From positions 1 to 64,000 of the forward strand of contig NZ_CP042831.1 of the NCBI RefSeq assembly GCF_008000935.1: 64,000 nucleotides of DNA, in the 5' to 3' direction. The notes under the pieces were generated by a model. It was given only the letters and a program-made list of their open reading frames with translations. It had not been told where the DNA came from and ran no database searches. Positions 16,647 to 26,639 of this stretch are shown here, in pieces (within the stretch, counting starts at the first letter, position 1; every line of letters starts with the position of its first letter). Source of the stretch: Flavobacterium alkalisoli (GTDB taxonomy: Bacteria; Bacteroidota; Bacteroidia; Flavobacteriales; Flavobacteriaceae). The position numbers were made by a program, and so were the translations under genes.

Positions 16647-17422
16647 TCTACCTCGCCTTTAAACACAAACGTTGCCGGACCGGTTAAGAATACATCTGTA
16701 AATCGTTTATCGTTTTGCTTAAACGAAACCTTAAGTTCACCTCCCTGAGTATTTAGCTTCACTTCATCTGCATCGGTTTTACCTAAAACCTTCATGGCTA
16801 TGGCTACAGCAGTAACTCCCGTGCCACAGGAAAGAGTTTCATCTTCTACACCACGCTCATAAGTACGTACAGCAAAAGTATCATCCTCTTCAGGGCTCAC
16901 AAAATTGATATTGGAACCTTTTTCTCCATACAGGTCACTGTAACGTATAGAAGCACCTATACTTTTTACATTAAATTTATCAAGTTCTTCCACTATCTCA
17001 ACATGGTGAGGAGAACCTGTATCAAGAAAAACATAATGCTCATATACCGATACGCTGTTTACATCTTTCATTTGTAATGAAACTATACCTTCATCATTCA
17101 CCGTAGCATAATGCGGACCATCGGTCGCTATAAAGGTCGTTTCATCGTCAATTACACCAAGCATTTTAGCAAAAGCCACTAAACATCTGCCTCCGTTACC
17201 GCACATTGAACTTTCATTCCCGTCAGAATTATAATACACCATACGAAAATCGGCATTATTATCGTTCTCTAAAAGTATTAACCCATCAGCACCAATGCCA
17301 AATTTTCTGTCACATAGCTGCGCAACGAGTTTGGTATCATTTTTGGGAAATATATTCTTGCGGTTATCGATCATTACAAAATCGTTTCCCGTACCCTGGT
17401 ATTTGTAAAAGGTGTATTGCAT
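16640..17422 (-). CDS. dapF: Diaminopimelate epimerase
   Basis: Converts LL- to meso-diaminopimelate for lysine and peptidoglycan synthesis in the cytoplasm; 260 aa from this start. The N terminus FYKYQGTGNDFVMIDN is characteristic. The two catalytic cysteines are in MCGNGGRCL and ETLSCGTGVTAVA. A longer open frame runs to 17464, but a TACTTTTG promoter box at 17449-17442 lies between, so the ATG at 17422 is preferred. It is the first gene of the dapF, GNAT, mltG operon. Confidence 0.96.
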   Translation of the reverse strand: MQYTFYKYQGTGNDFVMIDNRKNIFPKNDTKLVAQLCDRKFGIGADGLILLENDNNADFRMVYYNSDGNESSMCGNGGRCLVAFAKMLGVIDDETTFIATDGPHYATVNDEGIVSLQMKDVNSVSVYEHYVFLDTGSPHHVEIVEELDKFNVKSIGASIRYSDLYGEKGSNINFVSPEEDDTFAVRTYERGVEDETLSCGTGVTAVAIAMKVLGKTDADEVKLNTQGGELKVSFKQNDKRFTDVFLTGPATFVFKGEVEW

Positions 17423-17441
17423 TTTATACAGGTATTTAGGC

Positions 17442-17449
17442 AAAAGTAC
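17442..17449 (-). promoter_or_regulatory. -7 promoter box for dapF operon
   Basis: TACTTTTG on the minus strand (17449-17442) is an exact TAnnTTTG match, about 20 bases upstream of the dapF ATG. No convincing -33 TTG at normal spacing. Confidence 0.55.
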
Positions 17450-17537
17450 GAATATTAACGACAACAGGAAATGAACGTTATCGCTTATATTATTTTATAA
17501 CTTTTTACCATTAAAATTTTAAAAACTGTTAAGGATT

Positions 17538-18920
17538 ATGAAAAGAATTTCAGGTTTATTCCTTGTGGCTCTTTTAAGTGGTGCCACTACCTTAGGAGCT
17601 TATAAACTGGTTTTTGATGACAATGCAAACGCATCGTCATTATCTGTAGCTCCTTCACAAGCTGTTTACGCTAAAAATGTAAGCTACCTTCCCGAAACGG
17701 GAGATTTTACAGCCGCTGCCGATAAGGCTGTACATGCGGTTGTTCACGTAACTAATGTTTCATACAGATCTGTCCCTAATAACTTTTTCTTTGGCTATGG
17801 CCAGAGCGAACCGCAACCTCAGGTAGGGACGGGATCGGGTGTAATTATTACCGAAGACGGATATATAGTAACCAATAATCACGTTGTACAAAACGCCAGC
17901 GAGCTGGAAGTCACCTTAAACAATAACAAGTCATACAAAGCCAAGTTAGTAGGTACCGACTCTAACATGGATATCGCCTTACTTAAGATAGAAACAGACG
18001 AGAAACTGCCGTATGCTACATTTGGTAATTCAGATGATATTAAAGTAGGCGAATGGGTACTTGCAGTAGGTAACCCTTATAACCTAAACTCTACCGTTAC
18101 TGCAGGTATTGTATCGGCTAAGGCACGTAACCTGAGTAACGATGGCATCCAGTCATTTATTCAGACAGATGCAGCTGTAAACCCGGGTAATAGTGGCGGA
18201 GCATTGGTAAACACGAGAGGTGAACTAATTGGTATTAACACCATGATTACTTCTATGACCGGTTCTTATGTAGGATATTCGTTTGCCGTACCTTCTAACA
18301 TTACAAGAAAAATTATTGAAGACATTATGGAGTATGGTAACGTGCAACGTGGTGTACTTGGTGTAAAAGGTGGCGAACTAAACAGCTATGCCTCAAAAGA
18401 ATTAGGCGTAAGCGAAACACAGGGCTTTTATATTAACGATATTGTAAAAGGATCGGGAGCCGAAAAAGCAGGCCTTAAAAAAGGAGATATTATTGTTGAT
18501 ATCGATGGCAGGACCATTAATAGCTTCGCGGACTTAAATAACGCAATTGCAACCAAAAGACCTAATGATGTGGTTAAAGTAGGTGTACATCGTGACGGAG
18601 AACTGGTTAATTTACCGGTTAAATTATCTAAAAACGAGATAAACACATTTAAATATAATGGTCTCGAACTACAAGACGTAACCAGTAGCGACAAAAAGAA
18701 ATTCAATATCAATTTTGGTGTTAAGGTTACCGAAATTAATGATGAAAGCCTGATGCCATATTATGACGAATTAAAAGATGGTATTATACTTAGCATAGGT
18801 AATGTTAAGGCTAAAGATGTGGATACAGTTTCAAAACTACTTAGCAACAGAAAGCCAAATCAAAGGCTTCGTGTTGAAATGGTTACCCAAAACGGGGAAA
18901 TTGTACGATTCCTAATTTAA
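17538..18920 (+). CDS. degP: Periplasmic serine protease, Do/DegP (HtrA) family
   Basis: Degrades or refolds misfolded envelope proteins. The 460-aa protein has an N-terminal signal or anchor (about 5-24), a trypsin-like domain with the triad His115 (TNNHVV), Asp145 (DIALLKI) and Ser219 (NPGNSGGALV), a first PDZ domain (about 265-355; QGFYINDIVKGSGAEKAGLKKGD) and a shorter, diverged second PDZ (about 375-460). All active-site residues are present, so it should be an active protease. It is a single-gene unit between the dapF operon (divergent) and a strong terminator. Confidence 0.95.
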   Translation: MKRISGLFLVALLSGATTLGAYKLVFDDNANASSLSVAPSQAVYAKNVSYLPETGDFTAAADKAVHAVVHVTNVSYRSVPNNFFFGYGQSEPQPQVGTGSGVIITEDGYIVTNNHVVQNASELEVTLNNNKSYKAKLVGTDSNMDIALLKIETDEKLPYATFGNSDDIKVGEWVLAVGNPYNLNSTVTAGIVSAKARNLSNDGIQSFIQTDAAVNPGNSGGALVNTRGELIGINTMITSMTGSYVGYSFAVPSNITRKIIEDIMEYGNVQRGVLGVKGGELNSYASKELGVSETQGFYINDIVKGSGAEKAGLKKGDIIVDIDGRTINSFADLNNAIATKRPNDVVKVGVHRDGELVNLPVKLSKNEINTFKYNGLELQDVTSSDKKKFNINFGVKVTEINDESLMPYYDELKDGIILSIGNVKAKDVDTVSKLLSNRKPNQRLRVEMVTQNGEIVRFLI

Positions 18921-18948
18921 ATTGATCCCTTATTTATAACGTTGTTGG

Positions 18949-18977
18949 GCCTCTGCAAAAATGCAGAGGCTTTTTTT
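18949..18977 (+). terminator. Terminator of the HtrA-protease gene
   Basis: The perfect 9-bp stem GCCTCTGCA (18949-18957) / TGCAGAGGC (18962-18970) has an AAAA loop followed by seven T, 28 bases after the stop codon. Confidence 0.9.
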
Positions 18978-19027
18978 ATTCATCTAAACACAACACTCTC
19001 ATAACCTAAAATAAATAGTTCCTGAGG

Positions 19028-19035
19028 TATTTTTG
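19028..19035 (+). promoter_or_regulatory. -7 promoter box for the small membrane protein gene
   Basis: TATTTTTG is an exact TAnnTTTG match. It overlaps an in-frame TTG codon at 19033 and so excludes it as start; the ATG at 19051 follows 15 bases later. Confidence 0.55.
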
Positions 19036-19050
19036 GCGCAAACTATACTC

Positions 19051-19416
19051 ATGAAGAAAAAAGTTATCAGGAGACTGGAAATACTACTTCACATACTTAC
19101 TTCGGTAATACTATTGCTAAAAGGTTTTGACCAGTTTACCAAAACAATATATTTTCCGGCAGTCATATTAATTTCTTTAGGGCTATTAGTAATGCTTCTT
19201 AATCTGTTTTGGAGAAAACTTAAAGTAAAACCAAAAGAAGCCCGCACCGCCTGCTATTATATCGAAACTCCTGCCCTACTGTTAATTTCATACATTATTC
19301 ATCTTGAAGGGGTTCATACTGTACCCTATGCTTTTTTCATAGCTTCTTTACTATATGCCGCAGTTGGCTTTATTTCTTCTAAAAAATCAAAAAAAATCAA
19401 CCGTCAGCATTTTTAA
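19051..19416 (+). CDS. Small four-helix membrane protein, unknown function
   Basis: A 121-aa inner-membrane protein with about four hydrophobic segments (about 8-24, 34-53, 70-87, 92-109), a basic N terminus (MKKKVIRRLE) and a basic C terminus (KKSKKINRQHF). I do not recognise a family. An in-frame TTG at 19033 could extend it by six residues but falls within the promoter box, so the ATG at 19051 is chosen. It is a single-gene unit 97 bases before the metalloprotease gene. Confidence 0.65.
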   Translation: MKKKVIRRLEILLHILTSVILLLKGFDQFTKTIYFPAVILISLGLLVMLLNLFWRKLKVKPKEARTACYYIETPALLLISYIIHLEGVHTVPYAFFIASLLYAAVGFISSKKSKKINRQHF

Positions 19417-19476
19417 TTATCAACCTATTTTAACATAAAAAAGCAATGATTATCAAAAAGTAAAGTATAGTTCTGC

Positions 19477-19484
19477 TATTTTTG
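19477..19484 (+). promoter_or_regulatory. -7 promoter box for the M43 metalloprotease gene
   Basis: TATTTTTG (19477-19484) is an exact TAnnTTTG match, 28 bases before the ATG at 19513. Directly after it lies an imperfect inverted repeat CTGTA/TACAG in the leader. Confidence 0.55.
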
Positions 19485-19512
19485 TCTGTACAACTACTAT
19501 ACAGACTATTAT

Positions 19513-21540
19513 ATGAAACATACAATTACTTTGTTATCCTTTCTAACGGCAATGTTTTGCTTTACACAAGCTACGGCACAGCATTCTAAAAAAGAAAAAC
19601 AAACTGCCTATTTCGGGAAAGCCCTTCCTGTAGACAGGAATGGCTATACTCCTTGTGTTAATACAGAATATGACAGCTATCTGGATGCAAAATATCCGGA
19701 AAGGCAAACCATACAGGAATTTGAAAACTGGATGGCTGCTAAAATCGAAGAAAGAAAAAACAGGTTTCAGTTAAAAACCACTAACGAAGTAATTACCATA
19801 CCTGTAGTGATACACATTATTCATAATGGCGACCCGGTTGGTGTTGATGAAAACATTACCGATGAGCAGGCCATTTCTCAGATACAGGTATTAAATGAAG
19901 ACTTTAGAAAACTGGCAGGCACTCCCGGCTTTAATGACCATCCTGACGGAGCAGACCTTGAGATAGAATTTTGCCTTGCACAAAGAGATCCCGGAGGTAG
20001 CCCTACAACAGGTATAGAGCATATTAATTTAGGCCAGGCCAGTTGGAACTCTTTTGAAGCAATTGACGGAACACTTAAAGCGGAAACCCAATGGGATCCT
20101 GAAAGATACCTTAACATTTGGGTATGCAAAATGGGCGGAGAAATGGAAGGCGTAGGCGGTTATGCCTATTTTCCTCAGACATCGGGTTTACCTGGTTTGG
20201 CAGGATCGGAAGGAACTGCAGAAATTGACGGTGTGGTACTTGCTTACTATGGTATAGGATCGGAAGATATCTATCCTGAAGGAACCTATTCATTTGGTCG
20301 CGACAAAGGCCGAAGTGCCTCACATGAATTTGGTCATTTCTTTGGACTTCGTCATATTTGGGGTGATGACAACAGCTGTTCTGCAACTGACTATTGTGAT
20401 GACACTCCTCCGGTTGTTGGTCTTCACTTTGCCTGCAGTGAAGCAGATACCTGTACTGAAGACAATAAAGTTGATATGATAGAAAATCATATGGACTATA
20501 CCCTGGACGAATGTAAAAACATTTTTACTAACGACCAGAAAGAAAGAGTAATGACTGTACTTGAAAACTCACCAAGAAGGATGTCTCTTGCTAACTCAAA
20601 CGGATGTGTTGCTCCTGAAAATGTAGAATATGACGGCTCATTATTTATTGAAGATATCGACACCGGTTGTTCTCAAAATTTCAATACTCAATTAAGACTT
20701 ACTAACATTGGTAGCGAGACCATAACTCAGGCTGTAATTAACTACAGGATTGATAATGGTGACACACAAACATATAACTGGAGCGGAAACCTTGAAACCA
20801 ATGCTTTTGAAACAATTACTATAAATGAACTGTCGGCTTCTGCCGGTGACCACATTTTTTATGCTGATATAATAAGTGTAAACAGTATTACAGATAACTA
20901 CGGATTTAATGACGCTAAACAAAGAAGTTTTGCTTATGCCGAAGGTTTTGTTTATGATACTGAAACTATAACGCTTAACCTGCAAAATGATGCATGGGGA
21001 AGCGAAGTTACCTGGGTCTTTAAAAACAGTTCCGGTGAGATTTTATACTCGGGTGGGCCTTATGAAGATGAAGAAGAGACAATGCCTCCATTAATTACAG
21101 AAGTTTTTGAAGTTGAAAGCAATGAATGTTACACTTTCACTATAAAAGATGAATTTGGTGACGGCATCTGTTGCTTCTCGGGTAATGGTTATTACAGTCT
21201 TATTACAGATGACAATACAACTCTTGTTACCAACGGCGATTATGGCTTTGGCGATAAAGTAAGCTTTAACAAGCCTGTTGAAATGGGTATTAATGATTAC
21301 ACTCTACAGGGACTATCTGTCTATCCTAATCCCGTTAATGATGCTTTATACATAAGTTCGAAGCTTACGGGTAATGCATCTTATACCATTTATAATAATC
21401 TTGGACAGATTGTAGCTAACGGAAATACTAGCCTAAACAACAATACAGGTATAAATACATCTGGATTAAGCCAAGGCATTTATATCATAAAGATAAACAG
21501 TGATGTAAAAGACAAGTCCTTTAAGTTTATTAAACAGTAA
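19513..21540 (+). CDS. Secreted M43 (pappalysin-like) zinc metalloprotease with T9SS sorting domain
   Basis: A 675-aa exported protease. A signal peptide ends about residue 22 (ATAQH). The zinc site is HEFGHFFGLRH (His271, Glu272, His275, His281), followed by a Cys-rich loop and the Met-turn segment NHMDYT (around 332), as in the M43 cytophagalysin group. A beta-rich region (about 370-590) follows. The last 75 residues are a T9SS type A sorting domain: LSVYPNPVNDALYI, then SYTIYNNLGQIV and GIYIIKI. It should be secreted and possibly anchored on the cell surface, degrading extracellular proteins. It is a monocistronic gene with its own promoter and terminator. Confidence 0.94.
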   Translation: MKHTITLLSFLTAMFCFTQATAQHSKKEKQTAYFGKALPVDRNGYTPCVNTEYDSYLDAKYPERQTIQEFENWMAAKIEERKNRFQLKTTNEVITIPVVIHIIHNGDPVGVDENITDEQAISQIQVLNEDFRKLAGTPGFNDHPDGADLEIEFCLAQRDPGGSPTTGIEHINLGQASWNSFEAIDGTLKAETQWDPERYLNIWVCKMGGEMEGVGGYAYFPQTSGLPGLAGSEGTAEIDGVVLAYYGIGSEDIYPEGTYSFGRDKGRSASHEFGHFFGLRHIWGDDNSCSATDYCDDTPPVVGLHFACSEADTCTEDNKVDMIENHMDYTLDECKNIFTNDQKERVMTVLENSPRRMSLANSNGCVAPENVEYDGSLFIEDIDTGCSQNFNTQLRLTNIGSETITQAVINYRIDNGDTQTYNWSGNLETNAFETITINELSASAGDHIFYADIISVNSITDNYGFNDAKQRSFAYAEGFVYDTETITLNLQNDAWGSEVTWVFKNSSGEILYSGGPYEDEEETMPPLITEVFEVESNECYTFTIKDEFGDGICCFSGNGYYSLITDDNTTLVTNGDYGFGDKVSFNKPVEMGINDYTLQGLSVYPNPVNDALYISSKLTGNASYTIYNNLGQIVANGNTSLNNNTGINTSGLSQGIYIIKINSDVKDKSFKFIKQ

Positions 21541-21562
21541 TAATAAAGAAGGATTATAAAAC

Positions 21563-21591
21563 AAAAAGGGACGCTTATGCGTCCCTTTTTT
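21563..21591 (+). terminator. Terminator of the M43 metalloprotease gene
   Basis: The 12-bp perfect stem AAAAAGGGACGC (21563-21574) / GCGTCCCTTTTT (21579-21590) has a TTAT loop and ends in a run of six T, 23 bases after the stop. Confidence 0.9.
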
Positions 21592-21973
21592 CCCTTAACA
21601 ATAATTAATTTTCTTTTTACTTTTTAGCAATTTTATAGTTTTTAAAGCTTTTTATCTTTCTATTACTTTACTAAATTAAATTAATACTTAAGCAGGATAA
21701 TTAATGCAGAAAATGTAGATTTTCAAACTTCTTTATGTATTATAAAGCACGATTACTCTTAAAATCAACCTACGCTTAACACAACAACACTTAAAGCACT
21801 AATTTAATAATAAAACTTTATCTTCCCAAACCTAATATTTAATTATCATCATTGTTTTAACTTCATTAGTGATATTTTAAAAATAAATAAAAAACATTGA
21901 AAAAAATTTTTACGAAAACGTTTGAAATATATATTTTTGCAAACAAATAACACACTAAATATTTTCTATCTTC
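21592..21973 (+). other. Long AT-rich leader region of the GAPDH gene
   Basis: No gene of convincing length is visible in these 382 bases. The only structure I can point to is near the 3' end: an AAACGTTT palindrome (21916-21923) just before the GAPDH -7 box. The rest is low-complexity AT-rich sequence and may hold further regulatory sites. Confidence 0.5.
21932..21939 (+). promoter_or_regulatory. -7 promoter box for GAPDH, with an upstream AAACGTTT palindrome
   Basis: TATTTTTG followed by CAAAC is an exact TAnnTTTG match 34 bases before the ATG at 21974. The palindrome AAACGTTT (21916-21923), within GAAAACGTTTG, lies 8 bases upstream in the spacer position. It resembles LacI-family operator half-site pairs, so sugar-responsive control is possible. 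Confidence 0.55.
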
Positions 21974-23422
21974 ATGAACAATAATGTTTTATATGAAAAG
22001 GAACTATCCTTCCAGGCAGACAGACGCAGGGCAGGTGTAGAATTCATTAAAATCGTTAGCGACCTGTGGTACGACAAGTCAATTGAGCTGGTTTTATTCA
22101 GAAATCAACTAATCGACAGAAACGTTAGCGACATCATTAACCTGCATGAATATGCCGGTGAGTTTGTACAGAAACCTATAAATGTTTTTGATTCAGTAGA
22201 GATAGCACGTGCAATCCAGTCATTGGATTTACCACCATCGCGTATTGACATAGGTAAGCTTACTTATGAGTACCACCTTGAAGATGATAAATACAACGAT
22301 GCTACAGCTTTTGTTGTAGACAAGTTAAAAGACGCCAGGCAAAGTAAAAACATACAACCTAAAGATGTTGTTCTTTATGGTTTTGGACGTATCGGACGTT
22401 TACTTGCCCGCGAAATGATGTCTAAAATAGGTAAAGGTAACCAGCTACGTTTAAGAGCTATTGTTACCCGCGATAAAAATGACGCTGTTCTTTTAGAGAA
22501 AAGAGCATCTCTTTTAAGATGCGACTCTATCCACGGAGATTTCCAGGGATCTGTTACAGCTGATGCAGAAAACAACGCACTTATCATTAACGGAACTACA
22601 GTTCACATGATAACTGCAAACGCTCCTGAAGATATTGATTATACTGAATATGGTATTGAAAACGCCCTTTTAATAGACAATACAGGTGCATTTACTACAG
22701 AGGAAGCTTTAAGACGTCACTTATCATCTAACGGTGTTGAGAAAGTTTTATTAACTGCTCCGGGTAAAGGTGTTCCAAACATTGTTTACGGTGTAAACCA
22801 TAACGAATATAATCCTGAAGAAGTAGATATTTATTCTGCGGCTTCTTGTACAACTAACGCCATTACCCCTATCCTTAAAGCTGTAGAAGACACTTTAGGA
22901 GTAGTAAAAGGTCACTTAGAAACTATTCACGCTTACACTAACGACCAAAATCTTGTTGACAACATGCACAAGAAATACCGTCGTGGTAGAGCTGCTGCCC
23001 TTAACATGGTTATTACAGAAACCGGCGCAGGTAGTGCGGTTGCAAAAGCACTTCCTTCGTTAGCAGGAAAACTTACTTCAAATGCTATTCGTGTACCGGT
23101 TCCAAACGGATCACTAGTAGTGCTTAACCTTGAAGTTAATAAAGAAACTTCTGTTGAGGAAATAAACAACATAATGAAACATTACGCTCTTGAAGGTGAA
23201 CTTGTAGAGCAAATTAAATATTCTTTAAACAATGAACTTGTATCGTCTGACATTGTTGGAACATCAGCTCCTTCAATTTACGACAGCAACGCAACAATCG
23301 TTTCTGCAGACGGTAAGAACATTGTATTATATGTATGGTATGATAACGAATACGGTTACAGCCACCAGGTAATACGCCTGGCTAAATACATTGCCAAAGT
23401 AAGGAGGTACACTTATTATTAA
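21974..23422 (+). CDS. Glyceraldehyde-3-phosphate dehydrogenase, long form
   Basis: Catalyses the NAD(P)-dependent conversion between glyceraldehyde 3-phosphate and 1,3-bisphosphoglycerate in glycolysis or gluconeogenesis. It is 482 aa, against about 335 in the classical enzyme. The extra part is an N-terminal extension of about 130 aa. The nucleotide-binding motif GFGRIGR is at 136-142, and the catalytic cysteine is Cys292 in SAASCTTNAITPI. Similar long forms occur in Bacteroidota; the role of the extension is unknown. Cofactor preference cannot be judged by eye. It is monocistronic, with a long leader and a terminator directly downstream. Confidence 0.93.
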   Translation: MNNNVLYEKELSFQADRRRAGVEFIKIVSDLWYDKSIELVLFRNQLIDRNVSDIINLHEYAGEFVQKPINVFDSVEIARAIQSLDLPPSRIDIGKLTYEYHLEDDKYNDATAFVVDKLKDARQSKNIQPKDVVLYGFGRIGRLLAREMMSKIGKGNQLRLRAIVTRDKNDAVLLEKRASLLRCDSIHGDFQGSVTADAENNALIINGTTVHMITANAPEDIDYTEYGIENALLIDNTGAFTTEEALRRHLSSNGVEKVLLTAPGKGVPNIVYGVNHNEYNPEEVDIYSAASCTTNAITPILKAVEDTLGVVKGHLETIHAYTNDQNLVDNMHKKYRRGRAAALNMVITETGAGSAVAKALPSLAGKLTSNAIRVPVPNGSLVVLNLEVNKETSVEEINNIMKHYALEGELVEQIKYSLNNELVSSDIVGTSAPSIYDSNATIVSADGKNIVLYVWYDNEYGYSHQVIRLAKYIAKVRRYTYY

Positions 23423-23454
23423 TAGATGCGGACAGCTGCGGAAACGCAACTGGA

Positions 23455-23484
23455 AAAGCCGGCCCAAAAGGTCGGTTTTTTTTT
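23455..23484 (+). terminator. Terminator of the GAPDH gene
   Basis: The stem CCGGCC (23459-23464) / GGTCGG (23470-23475), with one G-T pair, has a CAAAA loop and is followed by nine T. Confidence 0.8.
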
Positions 23485-23529
23485 ATGCCCTTTTTTATAA
23501 ATTAATAGTTATTACAAAACAAGAAAGCA

Positions 23530-23560
23530 TAAAAAAACTCCCGGACAGGCCGGGAGTTTC
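23530..23560 (-). terminator. Terminator of the aconitase gene
   Basis: The 10-bp perfect stem AAACTCCCGG (23535-23544) / CCGGGAGTTT (23550-23559) is followed on the minus strand by seven T, 23 bases after the aconitase stop. Confidence 0.88.
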
Positions 23561-23582
23561 TATTATTACTATTTTACCTTAA

Positions 23583-25847
23583 TTATGCGTTAGCCGCAGC
23601 GATAAGATTTAGAGCAGAACCAGCTACAAACCAGCCAATTTGACCTTCGTTGTATGAGTGGTTAGCCATAATTACATCTTTAGATCCGTCTTTATGTACA
23701 ATCTCTAAAGTAAGCTGCTTGTTAGGAGCAAACTCTTTAAGATCTGTAAAGTTGAAAGTATCACCTTCCTGGATTTTATCATAATCTGCCTCGTTAGCAA
23801 AAGTTAACGCAAGCATACCTTGTTTCTTAAGGTTAGTTTCGTGGATACGTGCAAACGATTTCACAAGTACTGCTCTTACACCAAGGTGTCTTGGCTCCAT
23901 TGCAGCATGCTCACGAGAAGAACCTTCACCGTAGTTATGGTCACCCACAACAACTGAAGGAACACCCGCAGCTTTGTAATCACGTTGTACAGCAGGAACT
24001 GCATCATACTCACCGGTTAATTCGTTTTTCACTGAGTTTGTTTTCATATTGAAAGCATTTACAGCACCAATTAACATGTTGTTAGAAATATTATCAAGGT
24101 GACCACGGAAACGTAACCAAGGACCAGCCATAGAGATGTGGTCTGTAGTACATTTTCCAAATGCTTTAATAAGCAGTTTTGCACCTGTTATATTCTCACC
24201 ATCCCAAGGAGTGAAAGGAGCTAAAAGCTGAAGACGCTCAGACTCAGGGCTTACAACAACCTGAACACCAGAACCATCTTCTGCCGGAGCCTGATATCCA
24301 GGATCCTCAGCATCAAATCCTTTTGGAGGAAGTTCGTTTCCTGTTGGCTCATCAAGCATTACTTCTTCACCATCCTCATTGATAAGTTTATCAGTAAGTG
24401 GGTTAAAGCCTAAATCACCTGCAATAGCAAGAGCTGTTACAAGCTCAGGAGATCCAACGAAAGCTAATGTATTAGGGTTACCATCGGCACGTTTAGAGAA
24501 GTTTCTGTTAAACGAGTGAACGATAGTGTTTCTTTCTTCTTTTTCAGCACCTTCACGATCCCACATACCAATACATGGACCACAAGCATTAGCAAATACA
24601 GTAGCACCAATCTTATCAAAAGTATCGATAAAGCCATCACGCTCTATAGTATAACGTACAACTTCTGAACCAGGAGTGATTGTAAATTTAGCTTTAGTTT
24701 TAAGCTTCTTGTCAGCAACCTGTTTAGCAAGAGAAGCAGAACGTGAAATATCTTCGTAAGAAGAGTTCGTACAAGAACCTATAAGTCCTACCTGTACTTG
24801 TAGAGGCCAGTCATTCTTAATAGCCTCTTCTCTCATTTTAGAGATAGGAGTAGCTAAATCCGGAGTGAAAGGACCATTTAAGTGTGGCTCAAGCTCAGAA
24901 AGGTTAATTTCAATTACCTGATCAAAGTACTGCTCAGGGTTAGCATAAACCTCATCATCAGCAGTAAGGTATTTAGCTACAGATTTAGCTGCATCTGCAA
25001 CATCAGCTCTGTTTGTAGCTCTTAGGTAACGGTCCATAGACTCATCATAACCAAATGTAGAAGTAGTAGCACCTACCTCTGCACCCATGTTACATATAGT
25101 ACCCTTACCAGTACAAGACATTGCTTTTGCACCTTCACCAAAATATTCTATTACAGCACCGGTACCACCTTTTACAGTAAGGATTCCGGCAACTTTAAGG
25201 ATTACGTCTTTAGGTGCAGTCCATCCTGATAATTTACCGGTTAACTTAACACCAATTAATTTAGGGAATTTAAGCTCCCATGCCATACCCGACATTACGT
25301 CCACAGCATCAGCACCACCCACACCAATAGCAAGCATACCTAAACCACCTGCATTTACTGTGTGAGAGTCAGTACCAATCATCATACCTCCAGGGAAAGC
25401 ATAGTTTTCTAAAACTACCTGGTGAATAATACCTGCACCCGGTTTCCAGAAACCAATACCATATTTGTTTGAGATAGAAGAAAGGAAATCAAAAACCTCA
25501 TTACTTTGTTCTTTAGCACGTTTCAAGTCGGTTTTTGCATCAATTTTTGCCTGGATAAGGTGATCACAGTGTACAGTAGTAGGAACAGCAACTTTAGTTT
25601 TCCCTGCATGCATAAACTGTAATAAAGCCATTTGAGCTGTAGCATCCTGACAAGCTACTCTGTCCGGAGCAAAATCCACATAGTCTTTACCTCTTGTAAA
25701 AGCCTGTGAAGGCACACCTTCCCACAGGTGGGAATATAAAATCTTTTCAGAAAGTGTAAGAGGACGACCTACAAGCTCACGCGCTTTATCAACACGCTCT
25801 GCCATGTTCTCATACACCTTTTTGATCATTTCAATATCAAAAGCCAT
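23583..25847 (-). CDS. Aconitate hydratase
   Basis: Isomerises citrate and isocitrate in the TCA cycle with a [4Fe-4S] cluster; cytoplasmic. The 754-aa length and motif order match the mitochondrial-type aconitases. The cluster ligands are Cys359 ([13 protein letters not shown]), Cys422 and Cys425 ([14 protein letters not shown]). The substrate-binding [12 protein letters not shown] segment is at about 152-163, and the swivel domain carries [17 protein letters not shown] near residue 640. It is monocistronic. Upstream on the minus strand, TAAATTTA resembles a weak -7 box. I give no symbol because the acnA/acnB naming does not fit this subfamily well. Confidence 0.96.
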   Translation of the reverse strand: MAFDIEMIKKVYENMAERVDKARELVGRPLTLSEKILYSHLWEGVPSQAFTRGKDYVDFAPDRVACQDATAQMALLQFMHAGKTKVAVPTTVHCDHLIQAKIDAKTDLKRAKEQSNEVFDFLSSISNKYGIGFWKPGAGIIHQVVLENYAFPGGMMIGTDSHTVNAGGLGMLAIGVGGADAVDVMSGMAWELKFPKLIGVKLTGKLSGWTAPKDVILKVAGILTVKGGTGAVIEYFGEGAKAMSCTGKGTICNMGAEVGATTSTFGYDESMDRYLRATNRADVADAAKSVAKYLTADDEVYANPEQYFDQVIEINLSELEPHLNGPFTPDLATPISKMREEAIKNDWPLQVQVGLIGSCTNSSYEDISRSASLAKQVADKKLKTKAKFTITPGSEVVRYTIERDGFIDTFDKIGATVFANACGPCIGMWDREGAEKEERNTIVHSFNRNFSKRADGNPNTLAFVGSPELVTALAIAGDLGFNPLTDKLINEDGEEVMLDEPTGNELPPKGFDAEDPGYQAPAEDGSGVQVVVSPESERLQLLAPFTPWDGENITGAKLLIKAFGKCTTDHISMAGPWLRFRGHLDNISNNMLIGAVNAFNMKTNSVKNELTGEYDAVPAVQRDYKAAGVPSVVVGDHNYGEGSSREHAAMEPRHLGVRAVLVKSFARIHETNLKKQGMLALTFANEADYDKIQEGDTFNFTDLKEFAPNKQLTLEIVHKDGSKDVIMANHSYNEGQIGWFVAGSALNLIAAANA

Positions 25848-26071
25848 AATAAGTATATTAATGTTCGTTTGTAAAAAGTGTGTAAATTTACTGATTCTTC
25901 TATCAATTAAAAAATTTTTATTGATTCTTTAATTTCTGAGAATTATTATTTATAAACATTCTATTATAATACAGATATCACAATAAAATTAAGAAGTTAA
26001 CCCAAATATTTAGGAATTCTTAATTTTTTCACTCTATATTGACAATTTGAAAAAAAACCGCCTTAGAAAAT

Positions 26072-26104
26072 AAAAAAAAGCTATTCCTAACAGTAAGGAA
26101 TAGC
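26072..26104 (-). terminator. Terminator of the small membrane protein gene at 26131
   Basis: The 9-bp stem GCTATTCCT (26080-26088) / AGGAATAGC (26096-26104) has a 7-base loop and is followed on the minus strand by eight T (complement of 26072-26079). Confidence 0.82.
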
Positions 26105-26130
26105 CTTTATATCATTTAAATTAAACCTAA

Positions 26131-26499
26131 TTAATAAGTTATGGTAAGTTCGTTCTCATTATATCTGGATTCTGCAACAGCAAATTTATAAACCATCGCA
26201 ACAGCCATTAAAAAGCCTGCTCCAAATACAACAGCATTAAAAAAGAGCTGCCCTGAAGAACCGGTTTCCCTATAATCAGAAAACGCATTCAACAGCATGT
26301 AAACCGAAAATAAAGTCAGCACATTACCATACAAAAGTCCTAACAATTTATGTTTATAAAAAACCTGTAGGAAAATTAACCAGGTAATTAAGAGAGCCAA
26401 ATAATTATTATACCCGTTTGTATAATAATCATTAATAATCGTAAATGCTCCCAGTCCTATATAATAGAACTCAGGGATTGTTTCAAGTAATTTTTTCAT
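26131..26499 (-). CDS. Hypothetical membrane protein, four helices
   Basis: A 122-aa inner-membrane protein with about four hydrophobic segments (about 12-25, 34-50, 54-72, 86-108) and short loops. I recognise no family or catalytic motif. The C-terminal tail after the last helix is short and acidic (AESRYNENELTITY). It has its own terminator and no partner gene within 150 bases, so it is probably monocistronic. A small integral-membrane protein of this layout could be a DoxX-like or regulatory subunit, but this is a guess. Confidence 0.65.
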   Translation of the reverse strand: MKKLLETIPEFYYIGLGAFTIINDYYTNGYNNYLALLITWLIFLQVFYKHKLLGLLYGNVLTLFSVYMLLNAFSDYRETGSSGQLFFNAVVFGAGFLMAVAMVYKFAVAESRYNENELTITY

Positions 26500-26639
26500 A
26501 TTTATACAGATGCAGTGTAAATATATAATATTAAACGAAACTTTTACCTGCGTATTATTAAAAAGTATTCACTTTTTATTAACAATTTAATAACAACAAG
26601 GGGATTTTAAAGAATTTCTCACAAAAACAAAACTAAAAT

